Shown: positions 20,641 to 29,289, numbered from the stretch's first letter. The stretch is DNA of 64,000 nt from Taklimakanibacter lacteus (GCA_003576695.1 QOZQ01000006.1:344981-408980); one strand, 5' to 3'. A program made the numbers and translations. The notes: generated by a model not told the origin, from the letters alone.

Positions 20641-21516
20641 TCACTTCAGCTTGGTCTTCGTGCCTGGAAATTCGCGCCAGTACTCGCCGCTGCCCTTCCG
20701 GATCACCTTGTCGCCGGCCAAAATCTCGAATGGCGTCAGCGTCGGCTCGCCGCGCACTTCGTCGAACAGCGCCATGATGTCCCGGCCTTCCAGCACGTCG
20801 AACAGGTCCTCGAAGCGCTCGATCACGAAATAGCTCGCCTGGAAGTCGTCGATATAATAGCCGGTGCGCAGCACGCGGGTGAGGTCGAAGCTCAAGTGAT
20901 GGGCGGAAGCGTCCTGCGCCACATATTTCGCCTCGCCATAGGACGAGACGATGCCCGCCCCGTAAATCTTCACCCCCTCGGGCTTGCGGATCAGCCCGAA
21001 CTCGATCGTGTACCAGTTGAGGCGGGCGAGGAACTTCACCGCCTTCCTTTCGATGGCCTGAAGCCCGATGCGGCCATATTCGTTCATGTATCGTGCATAG
21101 GCCGGGTTGGTGAGCAGCGGCACATGGCCGAACACGTCATGGAAGATGTCGGGCTCTTCCAGATAGTCGAGCTGGGCGCGGCTCCTGATGAAGGTGCCGG
21201 CCGGAAACTGCCGGTTGGCCAGCATCTGGAAGAACGGCCGCGACGGGATGAGCCCCGGCACCGCCACCACTTCCCAGCCGGTGATCTTGCGCAGGCGCGC
21301 ATTCATCTTCGCGAAATCGGGCACGCCGTCGGGACCGATGCCGAGCGCCTCGAGACCGTCGAGATATTCCTGCGCCACCTGGCCCTTGAGCGTTGAGAGC
21401 TGGCGCTCGAACAGCGTGCGCCAGATGGCATGGTCTTCGCTTGAATAGCGGCCCCAGTTCTGGTCGATGATGCAGTCATCGAGCGTCTGGGCGGCAAGGA
21501 CGGCATGAGCGGACAT
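20641..21516 (-). CDS. phhA: Phenylalanine 4-monooxygenase
   Basis: A 291-residue non-haem iron enzyme that converts phenylalanine to tyrosine using a pterin and oxygen. The iron ligands are visible: His126 and His131 in EPDIFHDVFGHVPLL, and Glu172 in WYTIEFGL. The size is that of the bacterial single-domain enzyme with no regulatory ACT domain. The ribosome site AGGAGGT lies six bases before the start. No pterin carbinolamine dehydratase (phhB) or aromatic transaminase gene is nearby, so pterin recycling must be encoded elsewhere. Confidence 0.96.
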   Translation of the reverse strand: MSAHAVLAAQTLDDCIIDQNWGRYSSEDHAIWRTLFERQLSTLKGQVAQEYLDGLEALGIGPDGVPDFAKMNARLRKITGWEVVAVPGLIPSRPFFQMLANRQFPAGTFIRSRAQLDYLEEPDIFHDVFGHVPLLTNPAYARYMNEYGRIGLQAIERKAVKFLARLNWYTIEFGLIRKPEGVKIYGAGIVSSYGEAKYVAQDASAHHLSFDLTRVLRTGYYIDDFQASYFVIERFEDLFDVLEGRDIMALFDEVRGEPTLTPFEILAGDKVIRKGSGEYWREFPGTKTKLK

Positions 21517-21646
21517 GGCATTACCTCCTGCGCTTCTGCCTTGGAACGCGCGGCGTGCGGCTTTGGTTGCTCACTATATCAGCATATAATGCCCGGAATC
21601 GCGCAAATCTGCGGGCTTTGGCCGGGATCCTGCGCCAAATCGCGCA

Positions 21647-24331
21647 TCACGGGCCCGCCGCCGGCGCAAGCTTGCCGAGCGCGCCGTCGATCTCGGCCAG
21701 CTGGCCGGCGAAATAGGCATCGTAGCGGTCTTCGCCGAGGGATTTGTAGATGTCCCATGAAGAGGCGAGCCGCGCTCTCGCCTCCTCGATCGTCTCGCGT
21801 GAGCCGGTGCGCCGGCCCAGCGCCATCAGCGCCGCGGCGAGATTGTTCTCGCTCATGGCCCGGCTGCGGGGCAGCGGCCCGTTCGACTTTTCCTCGAGCG
21901 CCGCGCGATAGGCGGCGACGGCTTCGCTGAGCCGCGCCGTGCCGCTCTCGCGCTCGCCCAGCGCCTTGAGCGCGGCGCCCAGATTGTTCTGGGTCGAGGC
22001 CCATTCGATCGGCGCCTGCGCGCGCGGCCGCGCCATCAGCGCGGCCCGATAGGCCGCGACCGCCGCCTCGAGCCGGGCGGGGTCGTTCTCGCGCTCGCCC
22101 AGCACCGAAAGCGCATTGCCGAGATTGCCCTGGATGCGCGCCCAGGCGAAGGGCATGCGCTGGCGCGTGATCTCCTCGAGCGCCAGCTCATAGGCCGTGA
22201 CGGATTCATCGAGGCGCTCCGTGCCGCTCTCGTCCTGGGCCAGCGTCTGCAGCGCATTGCCGAGATCCTCCATGATCTTGGCCCAGGTCAAAGGCATGCG
22301 CTCGCGGGTCATTTCCTCGGCCGCGGCGCGATGCGCGGCAAGCGCCTCATGCAGCCGCGCGGCGTCGCCGCGCTCGCCCAGCATCTCGAGCACGCTGCCG
22401 AGATTGTTCTGGATCACCGCCCATTCGAGCGGCAGGCGCGCGCGCGTGATCTCCTCGAGCGCCGCCTGATAGGCGGCGGCGGCCGCATCGAGGCGCGCCA
22501 TGCCCGATTCGCGCTGGGCCAGCCGCGACAGGGCATTGCCGATATTGGCCTGCGTCCTGGCCCAGTCGACGGGCGCCCGGGCGCGGCTGCGTTCCTCGAG
22601 CGCCGCGCCATAGGCGGCGAGCGCCTGCTCCAGCCGCGCCGGGCCTCTTTCGCGCCCGCCCAGGCTCTCGAGCGCGAGGCCCAGATTGTTCTGCGCCTTC
22701 GCCCAGTCGAGGGGGGCGCGCGCGCGCGGCGCCAGAGCGAGCGCCTCGTCATAGGCGGCGATCGCCTGTTGCAGCGCCGCGTCGTCGCCCTTGAAGTCGC
22801 CATGGTCCTTCAGCGCGCCCGCCTCGGCGAGCTTGTAGGCGAAAGCGAGGCCGGTATCCCATGTCTTCGCCTTCTCATGCGCCGCCTTGAAATCCGCCGC
22901 GGCCTTCCGATGGTCGAAGGCCAGGATGTTGGTGCGCCCGCTCGCGGCATAGACCTGCGCGAACTCGATCTCCCGCGCCATCACATCGGCCTTGGCCTGC
23001 TCCACCGCAGGCGACAGCTGGCCGATGCGCGTCTTGGCTTTCTCATGCAGGGCGATCGCCGTCCGGATCGCGCCCTGGTCCAGCGCCTCATCGGCAAGCG
23101 CCGACAGCCGCGTGAGCTCGGGATCCTCGCTCTTCAGCGCCCGGCGCTCGGCGAGGAAGCCCTTCAGCTTCTCCGCCCCCTCGCGCAGGCGCCGGTCGAG
23201 ATCGGCCGCGTCCTTCGCCCCGCCGGGCTCGAGCAGGTTGAGCATGCCGTAGAGCGCATCGAGCGGCACCGCATCCGCGCGCGCCAGCGTCTCGACCAGC
23301 CGCTTCCTGTCCTCAGGCGTGCTGGCGATGGCCAGCAGCAGCTTGCGCCGCTCGCCGCGGATCGAGGCCTCCTCGCCCGCGTCGCTTTCCGCCGCCAGGC
23401 CGAAATAGAGGAACTGCCTGAGATTGTGGTTGGTCCACGGAACCTGCCGCCCGCCGGTCTCGACATAGACCTCCTGGCTCACCAGCGTCATCACATCGCC
23501 GAAATCGAGGCCCTTCGCCGCCAGATGCTTGAGGAGGGCTTTGGCATAGGGGCTGTTGCCGTCCTTCGGCCCGTCGAGCGCCACATCGCCGGGTGCGGCG
23601 GCGAAGCCGAGCACCGTGGCCGTTCCGCTTTCGCTTTGGGGCGTCGCCTCGGGCTCGATGACGCTCACCCCCTTGGCGGTCCCGGCGAGACCCTGCGCGC
23701 CGACCGGCACCGGCCTGTCGGCGGGCGACGGGCGCAGGCTGGCGCCCGGCGGAAACGGGCTCGTCCGGCAGGCATCGAGGAGGAGGATGGTGAAGGGCAC
23801 GCTCTGCTGCAGCCGGCGCAGATAGGCCGAGAGCGGGATCAGCCTGTCCTGCGCCTTGTCCAGCGCGGTGAGATCGGCATCGACCGGCACCAGCCAGTTC
23901 TCCCCGCCCGCCTCGATGCCGTGCCCCGAATAATAGATGAGCGCCACATCGGCGCCCGCCGCATCCTCGGCGAAGCGGTCGAGATCGCGCCTGAGCGTCC
24001 GCGCGTCGCGGTTGACGGCGTCGCGCGCATCGAAGCCCAGCCTGTCGAGCAGCGTCTTGATCGAGCGGGCATCATGGGCTGGATTGGCGAGGGCGCCGAG
24101 ATGCGCATATTGGGTCTCCCCGATCACCAGGGCGACACCCTTGAGCGCCCGCGTCTCCTCGGCCGGCGCGCCGCCGCCCAGCAGGGCGAGGAGCGCCAGC
24201 GCCGCGATGAGCGCGCGGGCCGGCCGCGCTGCCCGGCCGGACAATATCGCGAGGCCGGCGCGCCACCGCGCCGGCCTCGTGTCGGAAGTGCCATCTGCCA
24301 CCGGCGCCGTCATGCCAGCGGGTCCTTTCAT
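21647..24331 (-). CDS. Caspase-like peptidase with TPR repeats (orthocaspase type)
   Basis: An 894-residue protein with an N-terminal hydrophobic segment (about residues 40-55), so it is exported or membrane-anchored. A C14 caspase-like domain follows (about 62-270). It begins GVALVIGETQYAHLGALANP and contains the catalytic dyad His137 (YYSGHGIEAGGENWLVPVD) and Cys188 (LLLDACRTSPF). The region after about residue 320 is helical, and from about 540 to 860 it is a series of TPR-like repeats of about 51 residues with the pattern WAxxQxNLGxAL...RLxEAxAAYxAALEE. Such proteins are called orthocaspases; bacterial targets are mostly unknown. The repeats probably bind a partner. An 838-codon antisense frame is an artefact of GC content. 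Confidence 0.88.
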   Translation of the reverse strand: MKGPAGMTAPVADGTSDTRPARWRAGLAILSGRAARPARALIAALALLALLGGGAPAEETRALKGVALVIGETQYAHLGALANPAHDARSIKTLLDRLGFDARDAVNRDARTLRRDLDRFAEDAAGADVALIYYSGHGIEAGGENWLVPVDADLTALDKAQDRLIPLSAYLRRLQQSVPFTILLLDACRTSPFPPGASLRPSPADRPVPVGAQGLAGTAKGVSVIEPEATPQSESGTATVLGFAAAPGDVALDGPKDGNSPYAKALLKHLAAKGLDFGDVMTLVSQEVYVETGGRQVPWTNHNLRQFLYFGLAAESDAGEEASIRGERRKLLLAIASTPEDRKRLVETLARADAVPLDALYGMLNLLEPGGAKDAADLDRRLREGAEKLKGFLAERRALKSEDPELTRLSALADEALDQGAIRTAIALHEKAKTRIGQLSPAVEQAKADVMAREIEFAQVYAASGRTNILAFDHRKAAADFKAAHEKAKTWDTGLAFAYKLAEAGALKDHGDFKGDDAALQQAIAAYDEALALAPRARAPLDWAKAQNNLGLALESLGGRERGPARLEQALAAYGAALEERSRARAPVDWARTQANIGNALSRLAQRESGMARLDAAAAAYQAALEEITRARLPLEWAVIQNNLGSVLEMLGERGDAARLHEALAAHRAAAEEMTRERMPLTWAKIMEDLGNALQTLAQDESGTERLDESVTAYELALEEITRQRMPFAWARIQGNLGNALSVLGERENDPARLEAAVAAYRAALMARPRAQAPIEWASTQNNLGAALKALGERESGTARLSEAVAAYRAALEEKSNGPLPRSRAMSENNLAAALMALGRRTGSRETIEEARARLASSWDIYKSLGEDRYDAYFAGQLAEIDGALGKLAPAAGP

Positions 24332-24478
24332 GTCATCGGTTGCGCAGTCTCGCCGAGGATCCCGGCAGCACCATGTCAGGGCAAAGGCAGCGCCAGGGCA
24401 AGCGAAAGCTGGGGCGCGCCATCGGCAGCGGCCATGTCCGCCTTGACGATGACGGGTCGCTGCGGTCTAGTTGCCGCC

Positions 24479-24847
24479 ATGACCCGCCTTCTCGCTTTCT
24501 GTCTCCTCGTCCTGTGTCTCGCCGCGCCGGGGGCGCTCGCCGATGATCGCCTGAGCAGCGGCGAGATGCGCAAGGCCGTTCTGGGCGACTGGTCCGGCCG
24601 CTGGAAATCGACCTCGCTGTCGCTGTCGATCAGGGGGGATGGCAGCGTCAAAGGCCGCTATGCCGGCATACCGGCGCGCGGCAGCTGGGCGGTGAAGCGG
24701 CGCGGCTCCGGCGATGAGTTCTGCCTCACTTTCCGCTCCATCCTCGGCAGCGACACCAAATGCGGCGAGCTGTTCCGCCAGGGCCATGGCGTCATCTATG
24801 GCTATCTCAAGCGCGGCAAGCCGCGTTTGTGGCTGAAGCGCGGCTGA
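24479..24847 (+). CDS. Small secreted protein, function unknown
   Basis: A 122-residue protein with a signal peptide (MTRLLAFCLLVLCLAAPGALAD). The mature part is a beta-rich domain beginning LGDWSGRWKSTSLSLSIRGD, with two Cys (about residues 84 and 97) that may form a disulfide. The WxGxW..T..L.I pattern resembles lipocalin-like or DUF-type periplasmic proteins, but I cannot place it. It is transcribed away from the caspase-like gene, which starts 147 bases upstream on the other strand. Confidence 0.65.
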   Translation: MTRLLAFCLLVLCLAAPGALADDRLSSGEMRKAVLGDWSGRWKSTSLSLSIRGDGSVKGRYAGIPARGSWAVKRRGSGDEFCLTFRSILGSDTKCGELFRQGHGVIYGYLKRGKPRLWLKRG

Positions 24848-25494
24848 CCGATTCATACTCCTTCCTCCGCGAAGCGGCAGAGCTGTCCGGGGAAAAAGTG
24901 CGAGGTATTCGTAGAAGCCCGCAAGAGCAGGGATATAACCTTATCTTTGACAACCGAGACTCAGAACTCACCTCGGTTTCCCTTCGCCCGTGCGCAGCAT
25001 GGGAGAAGGTGGCCGAAGGCCGGATGAGGGCTCTTTGCTCGACTGCGGCAGAAAGCAAATGTTTCGTTCTTGCTACAATCAACTGCTTGAGAATAGTGAG
25101 AGGTGAAGAGCCCTCACCCGCCCTCTCGCCTTCGCGAAGCCGAGGTTTCGCCCCGACAGAGCAGATAACTTCCGCTTCGGCGGAGCAAGGTCGGGCACCC
25201 TCTCCCATCCTTTGGACGGGAGAGGGGGAATGATTGGACGAGTTCGACACCGAATTCATTTTCCCCGGACAGCCCTGCGCGAAGCGGGGGAAGGTGGCGC
25301 GAAGCGCCGGATGGGGGCGGCGCCGCGCGAACCGTGTTGATAGTGGCTTTGCATCCGAGGCCCGCCATGCCGAGGCACAGCCTTCCAGCAGTTTCATCGG
25401 TTGCACCACCCCATCCGGCGCTTCGCGCCACCTTCCCCGTGCTTCGCACGAGGAAGGAGCAGGATGTGTGAGCTCGACAGCCCTGCGAAGCGCG
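24848..25494. repeat. Gene-free stretch with two sets of inverted intergenic repeats
   Basis: No gene is visible in these 647 bases. From about 24985 to 25225, type B repeats (GTGCGCAGCATGGGAGAAGG, then GGATGAGGGCTCTTT) face a second copy (GAAGAGCCCTCACCCGCCCT...CCCTCTCCCATCC), as at 16549-16707. From about 25275 to 25471 a different pair faces each other: GCGAAGCGGGGGAAGGTGGC with GCGCCACCTTCCCCGTGCTT. Reading frames through this part (24760-25233, 25234-25968) are shadows of repeats and of neighbouring genes. Confidence 0.75.
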
Positions 25495-25510
25495 TCAGCG
25501 CGAAGCAGGG
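25481..25510. repeat. Short palindromic repeat overlapping the acetyltransferase 3' end
   Basis: The unit begins CCCTGCGAAGCGCGTCAGCG and ends GAAGCAGGG, and can fold on itself. It recurs in slightly altered form at about 58876-58904. It supplies the last codons and the stop of the acetyltransferase gene at 25495, which suggests that insertion trimmed the original C-terminus. Confidence 0.6.
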
Positions 25511-25971
25511 TCGCGCCCCGGAAAGGCGACGCGCCTGAACGGCCAGGCGGTCTGAAGCCAGTGCCGGAAGGCGGCACCCAGCCTGTCGTCGAGGCCGTCG
25601 GCGACGGCGCTTGTCCGCACCCACCAATAGGCATCGGCATCATAGCCTTCCTGCATGCTCGGATAGATGTAGCAGCAGCCGAGGCACATCGCCTCGTCCG
25701 GCGCCATCACCGTATAGGCGAAGGAGCGCCGCAGCCTGAATTCGCGCTGGTGCCAGCCGAGGTCGATCAGGTCGTCCTCGCGCGTCAGCCCCTCGGGCCA
25801 GCTGCTGGTGGGCGAGAGCGCGCCTTTCAGCCTGTCGGCGCTCGTCATCACCGCCTCATAGTCCTTGTCGAGGTCATCGATGGTGAGCATGCGCAGATGA
25901 AACCCGTCTCCCTCGAGACGCGCCGGCACTTCGAAATCGGGCGGCACCAGTTTCTGCCAGTAGGATGACAT
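25495..25971 (-). CDS. GNAT-like N-acetyltransferase, possibly truncated at the C-terminus
   Basis: A 158-residue protein whose N-terminal half reads like a GNAT acyltransferase: LRMLTIDDLDKDYEAVM, a central strand YTVMAPDEAMCLGCCYIYPS, and a later helix in DDRLGAAFRHWL. The acetyl-CoA loop normally seen as (R/Q)xxGxG/A is only weakly present, so assignment is tentative. It starts five bases after the O-methyltransferase stop codon on the same strand, so the two are likely co-transcribed. Its final residues are encoded by a palindromic repeat. Confidence 0.6.
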   Translation of the reverse strand: MSSYWQKLVPPDFEVPARLEGDGFHLRMLTIDDLDKDYEAVMTSADRLKGALSPTSSWPEGLTREDDLIDLGWHQREFRLRRSFAYTVMAPDEAMCLGCCYIYPSMQEGYDADAYWWVRTSAVADGLDDRLGAAFRHWLQTAWPFRRVAFPGRDPASR

Positions 25972-25976
25972 GGTCT

Positions 25977-27011
25977 CTAAGCCTTCACCGCCTCGATGAC
26001 GCTCACCGTCGACTCGGTCGGCACGATGCGCGTCAGCCTGAAGCCGGCCTTGGCCAGGAGCTTCTCATATTCCTCGGAAGTGCGTTCCTCGCCGCCCGGC
26101 AGCGCCAGCATCACCATGTCGAGGATCTTGCCGAAATGCGGCTCATCGCCGGGTGGCAACACCATCTCGATGAGGAGGAGGCGCGCATCGGGCTTCATCG
26201 CTTTGTGCACAAGCCTGAGGATGGTGAGGCACTGCGCCTCGCTCCAGTCATGGATCACATGCGAGAGGATATAGGCATCGCCGCCTTCGGGCACCGATTT
26301 GAAGAAATCATGCGCCTCGATGCGGATGCGCTCCGCCACACCTTTGGCCTCGAGGAAGGAGGGCGCGTCCTTCACCACATGCGGCAGGTCGGCCAGGATG
26401 CCCTTGAGATGCGGATGGAGGCTAAGCAGCACTGCCAGCATATTGCCATTGGCGCCCCCCACATCGACGATCGTCGTGAGCTTGGAGAAATCATAGGCCC
26501 TGGCCACGGCCGGCGGCTCGCCGCCATGGATGCCCACCATCGTCTCCGTGAACAGCGAGGCGAGCTCGGGGTGCTTTCCCAGATAGTCGAAGGCCGGCAT
26601 GCCGTTGATCTTCTCGAACGCCGTCCTGCCGTCCTCGACGCTGGAGGCGAGCGCTTCCATGGCGCCGGTGAACCACGGCCCGCACACAGTGAGGATGGAG
26701 GAGCGCGCATAGCCGGGCGCGCCTGTCTTCAGCGCCTCGCCGAGCGGCGTCAGCCCGAAGCGCTTTCCCTCCGTCTCGGTCAGGATGCCGAGCCCGGCGA
26801 GGCTGCGCATCAGCCGGTGCAGCGACGGCGCATGGAGCTTGAGCGGCCCTGCGATCTCCGCCGCCGTCTTGGGCCCCGAGGCGAGCTTGTCCGCCAGGTC
26901 GAACTTCGCCGCCGCATGGACGATGCAGGAGACCCAATAGGCGGACGCCATCTGCACCAGCTGGGCGGAGGGTGGAATGGGTGGTTGTTGTGATTTGGAC
27001 CCTTCGGACAT
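25977..27011 (-). CDS. SAM-dependent O-methyltransferase (COMT-like family)
   Basis: A 344-residue class I methyltransferase with an N-terminal winged-helix dimerisation domain (about residues 10-95: ASAYWVSCIVHAAAKFDLADKL, then LHRLMRSLAGLGILTE) and a C-terminal SAM domain. Motif I is TIVDVGGANGNMLAVLL, and HVIHDWSEAQCLTILR holds the catalytic His of plant-type O-methyltransferases. The substrate, probably a phenol or hydroxylated polyketide or carotenoid, cannot be read from sequence. The start at 27011 has GGGAGGAAG upstream. A broken second copy lies at 33366-33993. Confidence 0.85.
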   Translation of the reverse strand: MSEGSKSQQPPIPPSAQLVQMASAYWVSCIVHAAAKFDLADKLASGPKTAAEIAGPLKLHAPSLHRLMRSLAGLGILTETEGKRFGLTPLGEALKTGAPGYARSSILTVCGPWFTGAMEALASSVEDGRTAFEKINGMPAFDYLGKHPELASLFTETMVGIHGGEPPAVARAYDFSKLTTIVDVGGANGNMLAVLLSLHPHLKGILADLPHVVKDAPSFLEAKGVAERIRIEAHDFFKSVPEGGDAYILSHVIHDWSEAQCLTILRLVHKAMKPDARLLLIEMVLPPGDEPHFGKILDMVMLALPGGEERTSEEYEKLLAKAGFRLTRIVPTESTVSVIEAVKA

Positions 27012-27060
27012 GTCGTATCTTCCTCCCTTGTTCCCCGGATCTCCAACATCCCTTGACAAG

Positions 27061-27078
27061 GTAAGGAATATTCCTTAC
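27061..27078. promoter_or_regulatory. Putative operator of the prlF-yhaV locus
   Basis: GTAAGGAATATTCCTTAC is a perfect 18-base palindrome 31 bases before the antitoxin start and 50 bases before the divergent methyltransferase start. PrlF-type antitoxins bind palindromes of this kind to repress their own operon, so this is the likely site; it could also affect the methyltransferase promoter. Confidence 0.7.
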
Positions 27079-27108
27079 TTATGTCGGGAGGCAAAATTGG
27101 AGCTGTCC

Positions 27109-27441
27109 ATGGCTGCGCTGCTCAAGGAAGAGAGTACCATTACCGCGAAGGGCCAGACCACTGTTCCCAAGGCTGTCCGGCAGGCTTTGGGTGTGGACTA
27201 CGGTGGACGCATCGCCTTCTTTGTCGACGACCAGCGCCGGGTCTATGTCGAGAAGGCGGCGGAAGAAACGAGCGACCCGGTTGTCGACCGCTTCCTTGCG
27301 TTTCTGGCGCAAGACATGGCCAGGCATCCCGGGACATCCATTGTCACCTTGCCGCCTGCGCTACGGGATCGCATCGCCGCCCTGACCGAGAACATGGACG
27401 TCGACCTCGATGCCGAGATCGATGGGGATGTCGCACTCTAA
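27109..27441 (+). CDS. prlF: Type II antitoxin, PrlF family
   Basis: A 110-residue antitoxin with an N-terminal AbrB/SpoVT swapped-hairpin DNA-binding domain (ESTITAKGQTTVPKAVRQALGV, residues about 7-28, then GRIAFFVDDQRRVYVEKA). The C-terminal part is acidic and rich in Leu, as expected for the segment that wraps the toxin. It neutralises the YhaV toxin of the next gene and should repress the operon through the upstream palindrome. Its TAA stop overlaps the left edge of an intergenic repeat, which separates it from the toxin gene by 105 bases instead of the usual few. Confidence 0.88.
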   Translation: MAALLKEESTITAKGQTTVPKAVRQALGVDYGGRIAFFVDDQRRVYVEKAAEETSDPVVDRFLAFLAQDMARHPGTSIVTLPPALRDRIAALTENMDVDLDAEIDGDVAL

Positions 27442-27544
27442 GAGCATGATCCGGAAAAGTGGATACCGGTTTTCCGGAAGAATCATGCGCAAACAAAAAG
27501 CTGGAGCGTTAATGTCGACTCGACGAAAAGCCGTCACGCTCTAG
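27440..27544. repeat. Intergenic palindromic repeat, copy 2, inside the TA operon
   Basis: Same element as at 3759-3886: AGAGCATGATCCGGAAAAGT, then ACCGGTTTTCCGGAAGAATC, CGCAAACAAAAAGCTGGAGC and a closing CACGCTCTAG. It fills the whole space between the antitoxin stop and the toxin start, and ends two bases before the toxin ATG. The toxin's translation signals must therefore lie in the repeat, where no good ribosome site is visible. Confidence 0.85.
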
Positions 27545-27546
27545 CC

Positions 27547-28038
27547 ATGCTCACGATCAATGGCTGGACCATTCTCGCCCATCCTCTGTTTCTCGATCAG
27601 TTGGAAAAGCTGGCCGGGGCCGTCGAGGCATTGAAGGCGAAAAAGCCCGACCAATACCAGAGGAACGCCAGCACCAAGCTGCTGGCGGCTTTGAACAAGC
27701 TCGTTTTCCAGACGATACCGGCTGATCCGATGGCGACCGTCTATCGGCAGGGCTCGACGCTGGGTGACGGATACAAGCACTGGTTTCGGGCAAAATTCGG
27801 CAACGGTCGGTTCCGGCTGTTTTTCCGCTACGACACGAGCTCGAAGATCATCATCTTCGCCTGGGTGAATGACGCCACGACCCTGCGGGCCTACGGCGCA
27901 AAAACTGACGCCTACAAAGTCTTTAAAGGGATGTTGGACGACGGCAATCCGCCCGACGACTGGGCCTCGCTGCATAAGGCGGCGTCCGAGAACGCTACGG
28001 TAAAGCGGCTGGATAGCGCCTCTCCCACAAATCCGTGA
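27547..28038 (+). CDS. yhaV: Type II toxin, YhaV family ribonuclease
   Basis: A 163-residue toxin of the RelE-like superfamily that cuts RNA. Family features are the N-terminal INGWTILAHPLFLDQLEKLA, the basic segment VYRQGSTLGDGYKHWFRAKF, and RFRLFFRYDTSSKIIIFAWV with NDATTLRAYG. It is the partner of the PrlF antitoxin just upstream. The start ATG follows the repeat element directly and has no clear Shine-Dalgarno sequence, so expression of the toxin may be weak or coupled to RNA structure. Length and motifs suggest it is intact. Confidence 0.88.
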   Translation: MLTINGWTILAHPLFLDQLEKLAGAVEALKAKKPDQYQRNASTKLLAALNKLVFQTIPADPMATVYRQGSTLGDGYKHWFRAKFGNGRFRLFFRYDTSSKIIIFAWVNDATTLRAYGAKTDAYKVFKGMLDDGNPPDDWASLHKAASENATVKRLDSASPTNP

Positions 28039-28163
28039 CGAGCACGCCGATGAAGGTCAGCAACGGAAGAAGATTTTGCGATAAGGATTTGCTCCAACTT
28101 ATTGATCTGAGAATGCCGCAACCGGCTTGTCCAATGAAGATATCGCCCCACACCCCGTCGGGC

Positions 28164-28910
28164 TCATAGCCTTGTCCGGGCAGCCTCCAGTGACTGCTGG
28201 ACGACATAGACCAGGAGCACGAGGGCCGCGTTGAATTCGAGCGCTTCCTCCAGCGCGGACAAGGCTCGGGAGGACGTGGCGACATCGACAGCCTGCGCCA
28301 GGCCGATCAGCCCGACGTGAAGGAAGAGCAGGGCGTAGCGCGAAAGCCCTGGACCGGCGCCCCATCCGGCCCTTTTCGCAAGCCGCAATGCCACGAGCAT
28401 GAGTGCGATGGATGCGCCGGCGATAAGCCCGACCCACAGCAAGCCAAGGCCGGGGCTGACATCGGCCAGGAGGCGGTAGGCCAGGATCAGCAGGTCGTGG
28501 AATCCGTCCAGCTCGCCGCCGCCATGGAGCGGGGGCGGCTGAAATCCAAGAAGGCGGGCGCCGAAGCTGGTCTCGTCCAGCAACTCAACGAGCCCGAGAA
28601 AGCCCGCCAGCACGAAGGGCAGACGCGGGCCCCAGGCGACACTTGCCGAACCCGCCCCGAGCACGGCGCCCGCCAGGCAGATGACGCTGCCCGTCTCCAC
28701 GATGCCGTCTTCCCGAAGCAGCACGCCGCGAATGCCGGGCACGAGGATCGCCGTCAGGGCCATGACTGCGGTGCAGAATGCGATGACAGCGACTGTCCAT
28801 GTCAGCCAGCGAAATTCACTGATCCGCTGTGGCCGGCGGGAGAAGCCGGCGGGCATGCGCCATGCCGTGCCGTCAGCACGCCCGGCGTGGATTTTGGGGT
28901 TTTCCGGCAT
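28164..28910 (-). CDS. Polytopic membrane protein, function unknown
   Basis: A 248-residue protein with about six or seven hydrophobic segments (first at about residues 36-59). Two conserved-looking motifs stand at membrane borders: REDGIVETGSVICLAGAVLG and ELLDETSFGARLLGFQPP. This pair (EDG..E.. and DE.S.G.R..G) resembles a widespread group of membrane proteins of unknown function. It is convergent with yhaV across 125 bases and divergent from the AbiE operon. No role in either toxin-antitoxin system is implied. Confidence 0.7.
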   Translation of the reverse strand: MPENPKIHAGRADGTAWRMPAGFSRRPQRISEFRWLTWTVAVIAFCTAVMALTAILVPGIRGVLLREDGIVETGSVICLAGAVLGAGSASVAWGPRLPFVLAGFLGLVELLDETSFGARLLGFQPPPLHGGGELDGFHDLLILAYRLLADVSPGLGLLWVGLIAGASIALMLVALRLAKRAGWGAGPGLSRYALLFLHVGLIGLAQAVDVATSSRALSALEEALEFNAALVLLVYVVQQSLEAARTRL

Positions 28911-29223
28911 TTAGGTGTCATCGATCTGTCATAGCAGTAAGGCGAAACGGAGAACCCCGCCGTCTATTCCCGGCCGGGTGACGCTTTTCGTTCGACAGCT
29001 TGTTATGCCCATCCAATCTGCGAGCCATTGACCTCCAATTATCATGAGCGATAATTCCAATCGTCTCCGGACGGGAAGAAGGGGAACTGGAGGAGTAATT
29101 TCTCCTTTCCAGGAGCCTCGCAAAATTCCATATGCATAGCCCTCCCCGTAGAAGGGGGCGGCCGAAACCCGGGCTCGGCCGCAGGGAAAGGCTTTTCCTT
29201 TCAATTCATTTGGATTGGCGCAG
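28911..29223. other. Intergenic region between the membrane protein and AbiE genes
   Basis: No gene is supported. It is locally rich in AT near 29030-29110 and holds the promoter regions for the two divergent transcripts. A GGAG/CTCC hairpin (about 29081-29112) is visible. The AbiE operators begin at 29224. Confidence 0.5.
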
Positions 29224-29244
29224 ATAATCGTAGTCTGGCTACGA
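29224..29244. promoter_or_regulatory. AbiEi operator, distal copy
   Basis: Inverted repeat TCGTAG, five bases, CTACGA, preceded by ATAA. It matches the proximal copy (29290-29310) at 20 of 21 positions. AbiEi antitoxins are known to bind two inverted repeats and repress their own operon; the pair here fits that scheme. The two copies start 66 bases apart. Confidence 0.75.
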
Positions 29245-29289
29245 TCCAGTCGCCAAAGTCAAGCTTGCCCGATTTTGGAATTATTAGTA

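Noticed and set aside
22331..24847. An 838-codon open frame antisense to the caspase-like gene
   Set aside because: It mirrors the coding frame in GC-rich DNA, has an Arg-, Gly- and Ala-rich translation and no recognisable domain, and overlaps a gene with clear motifs.
27995..28285. A minus-strand frame across the yhaV 3' end
   Set aside because: It overlaps yhaV and the membrane-protein gene. Its hydrophobic C-terminal stretch is short and has no matching partner frame.
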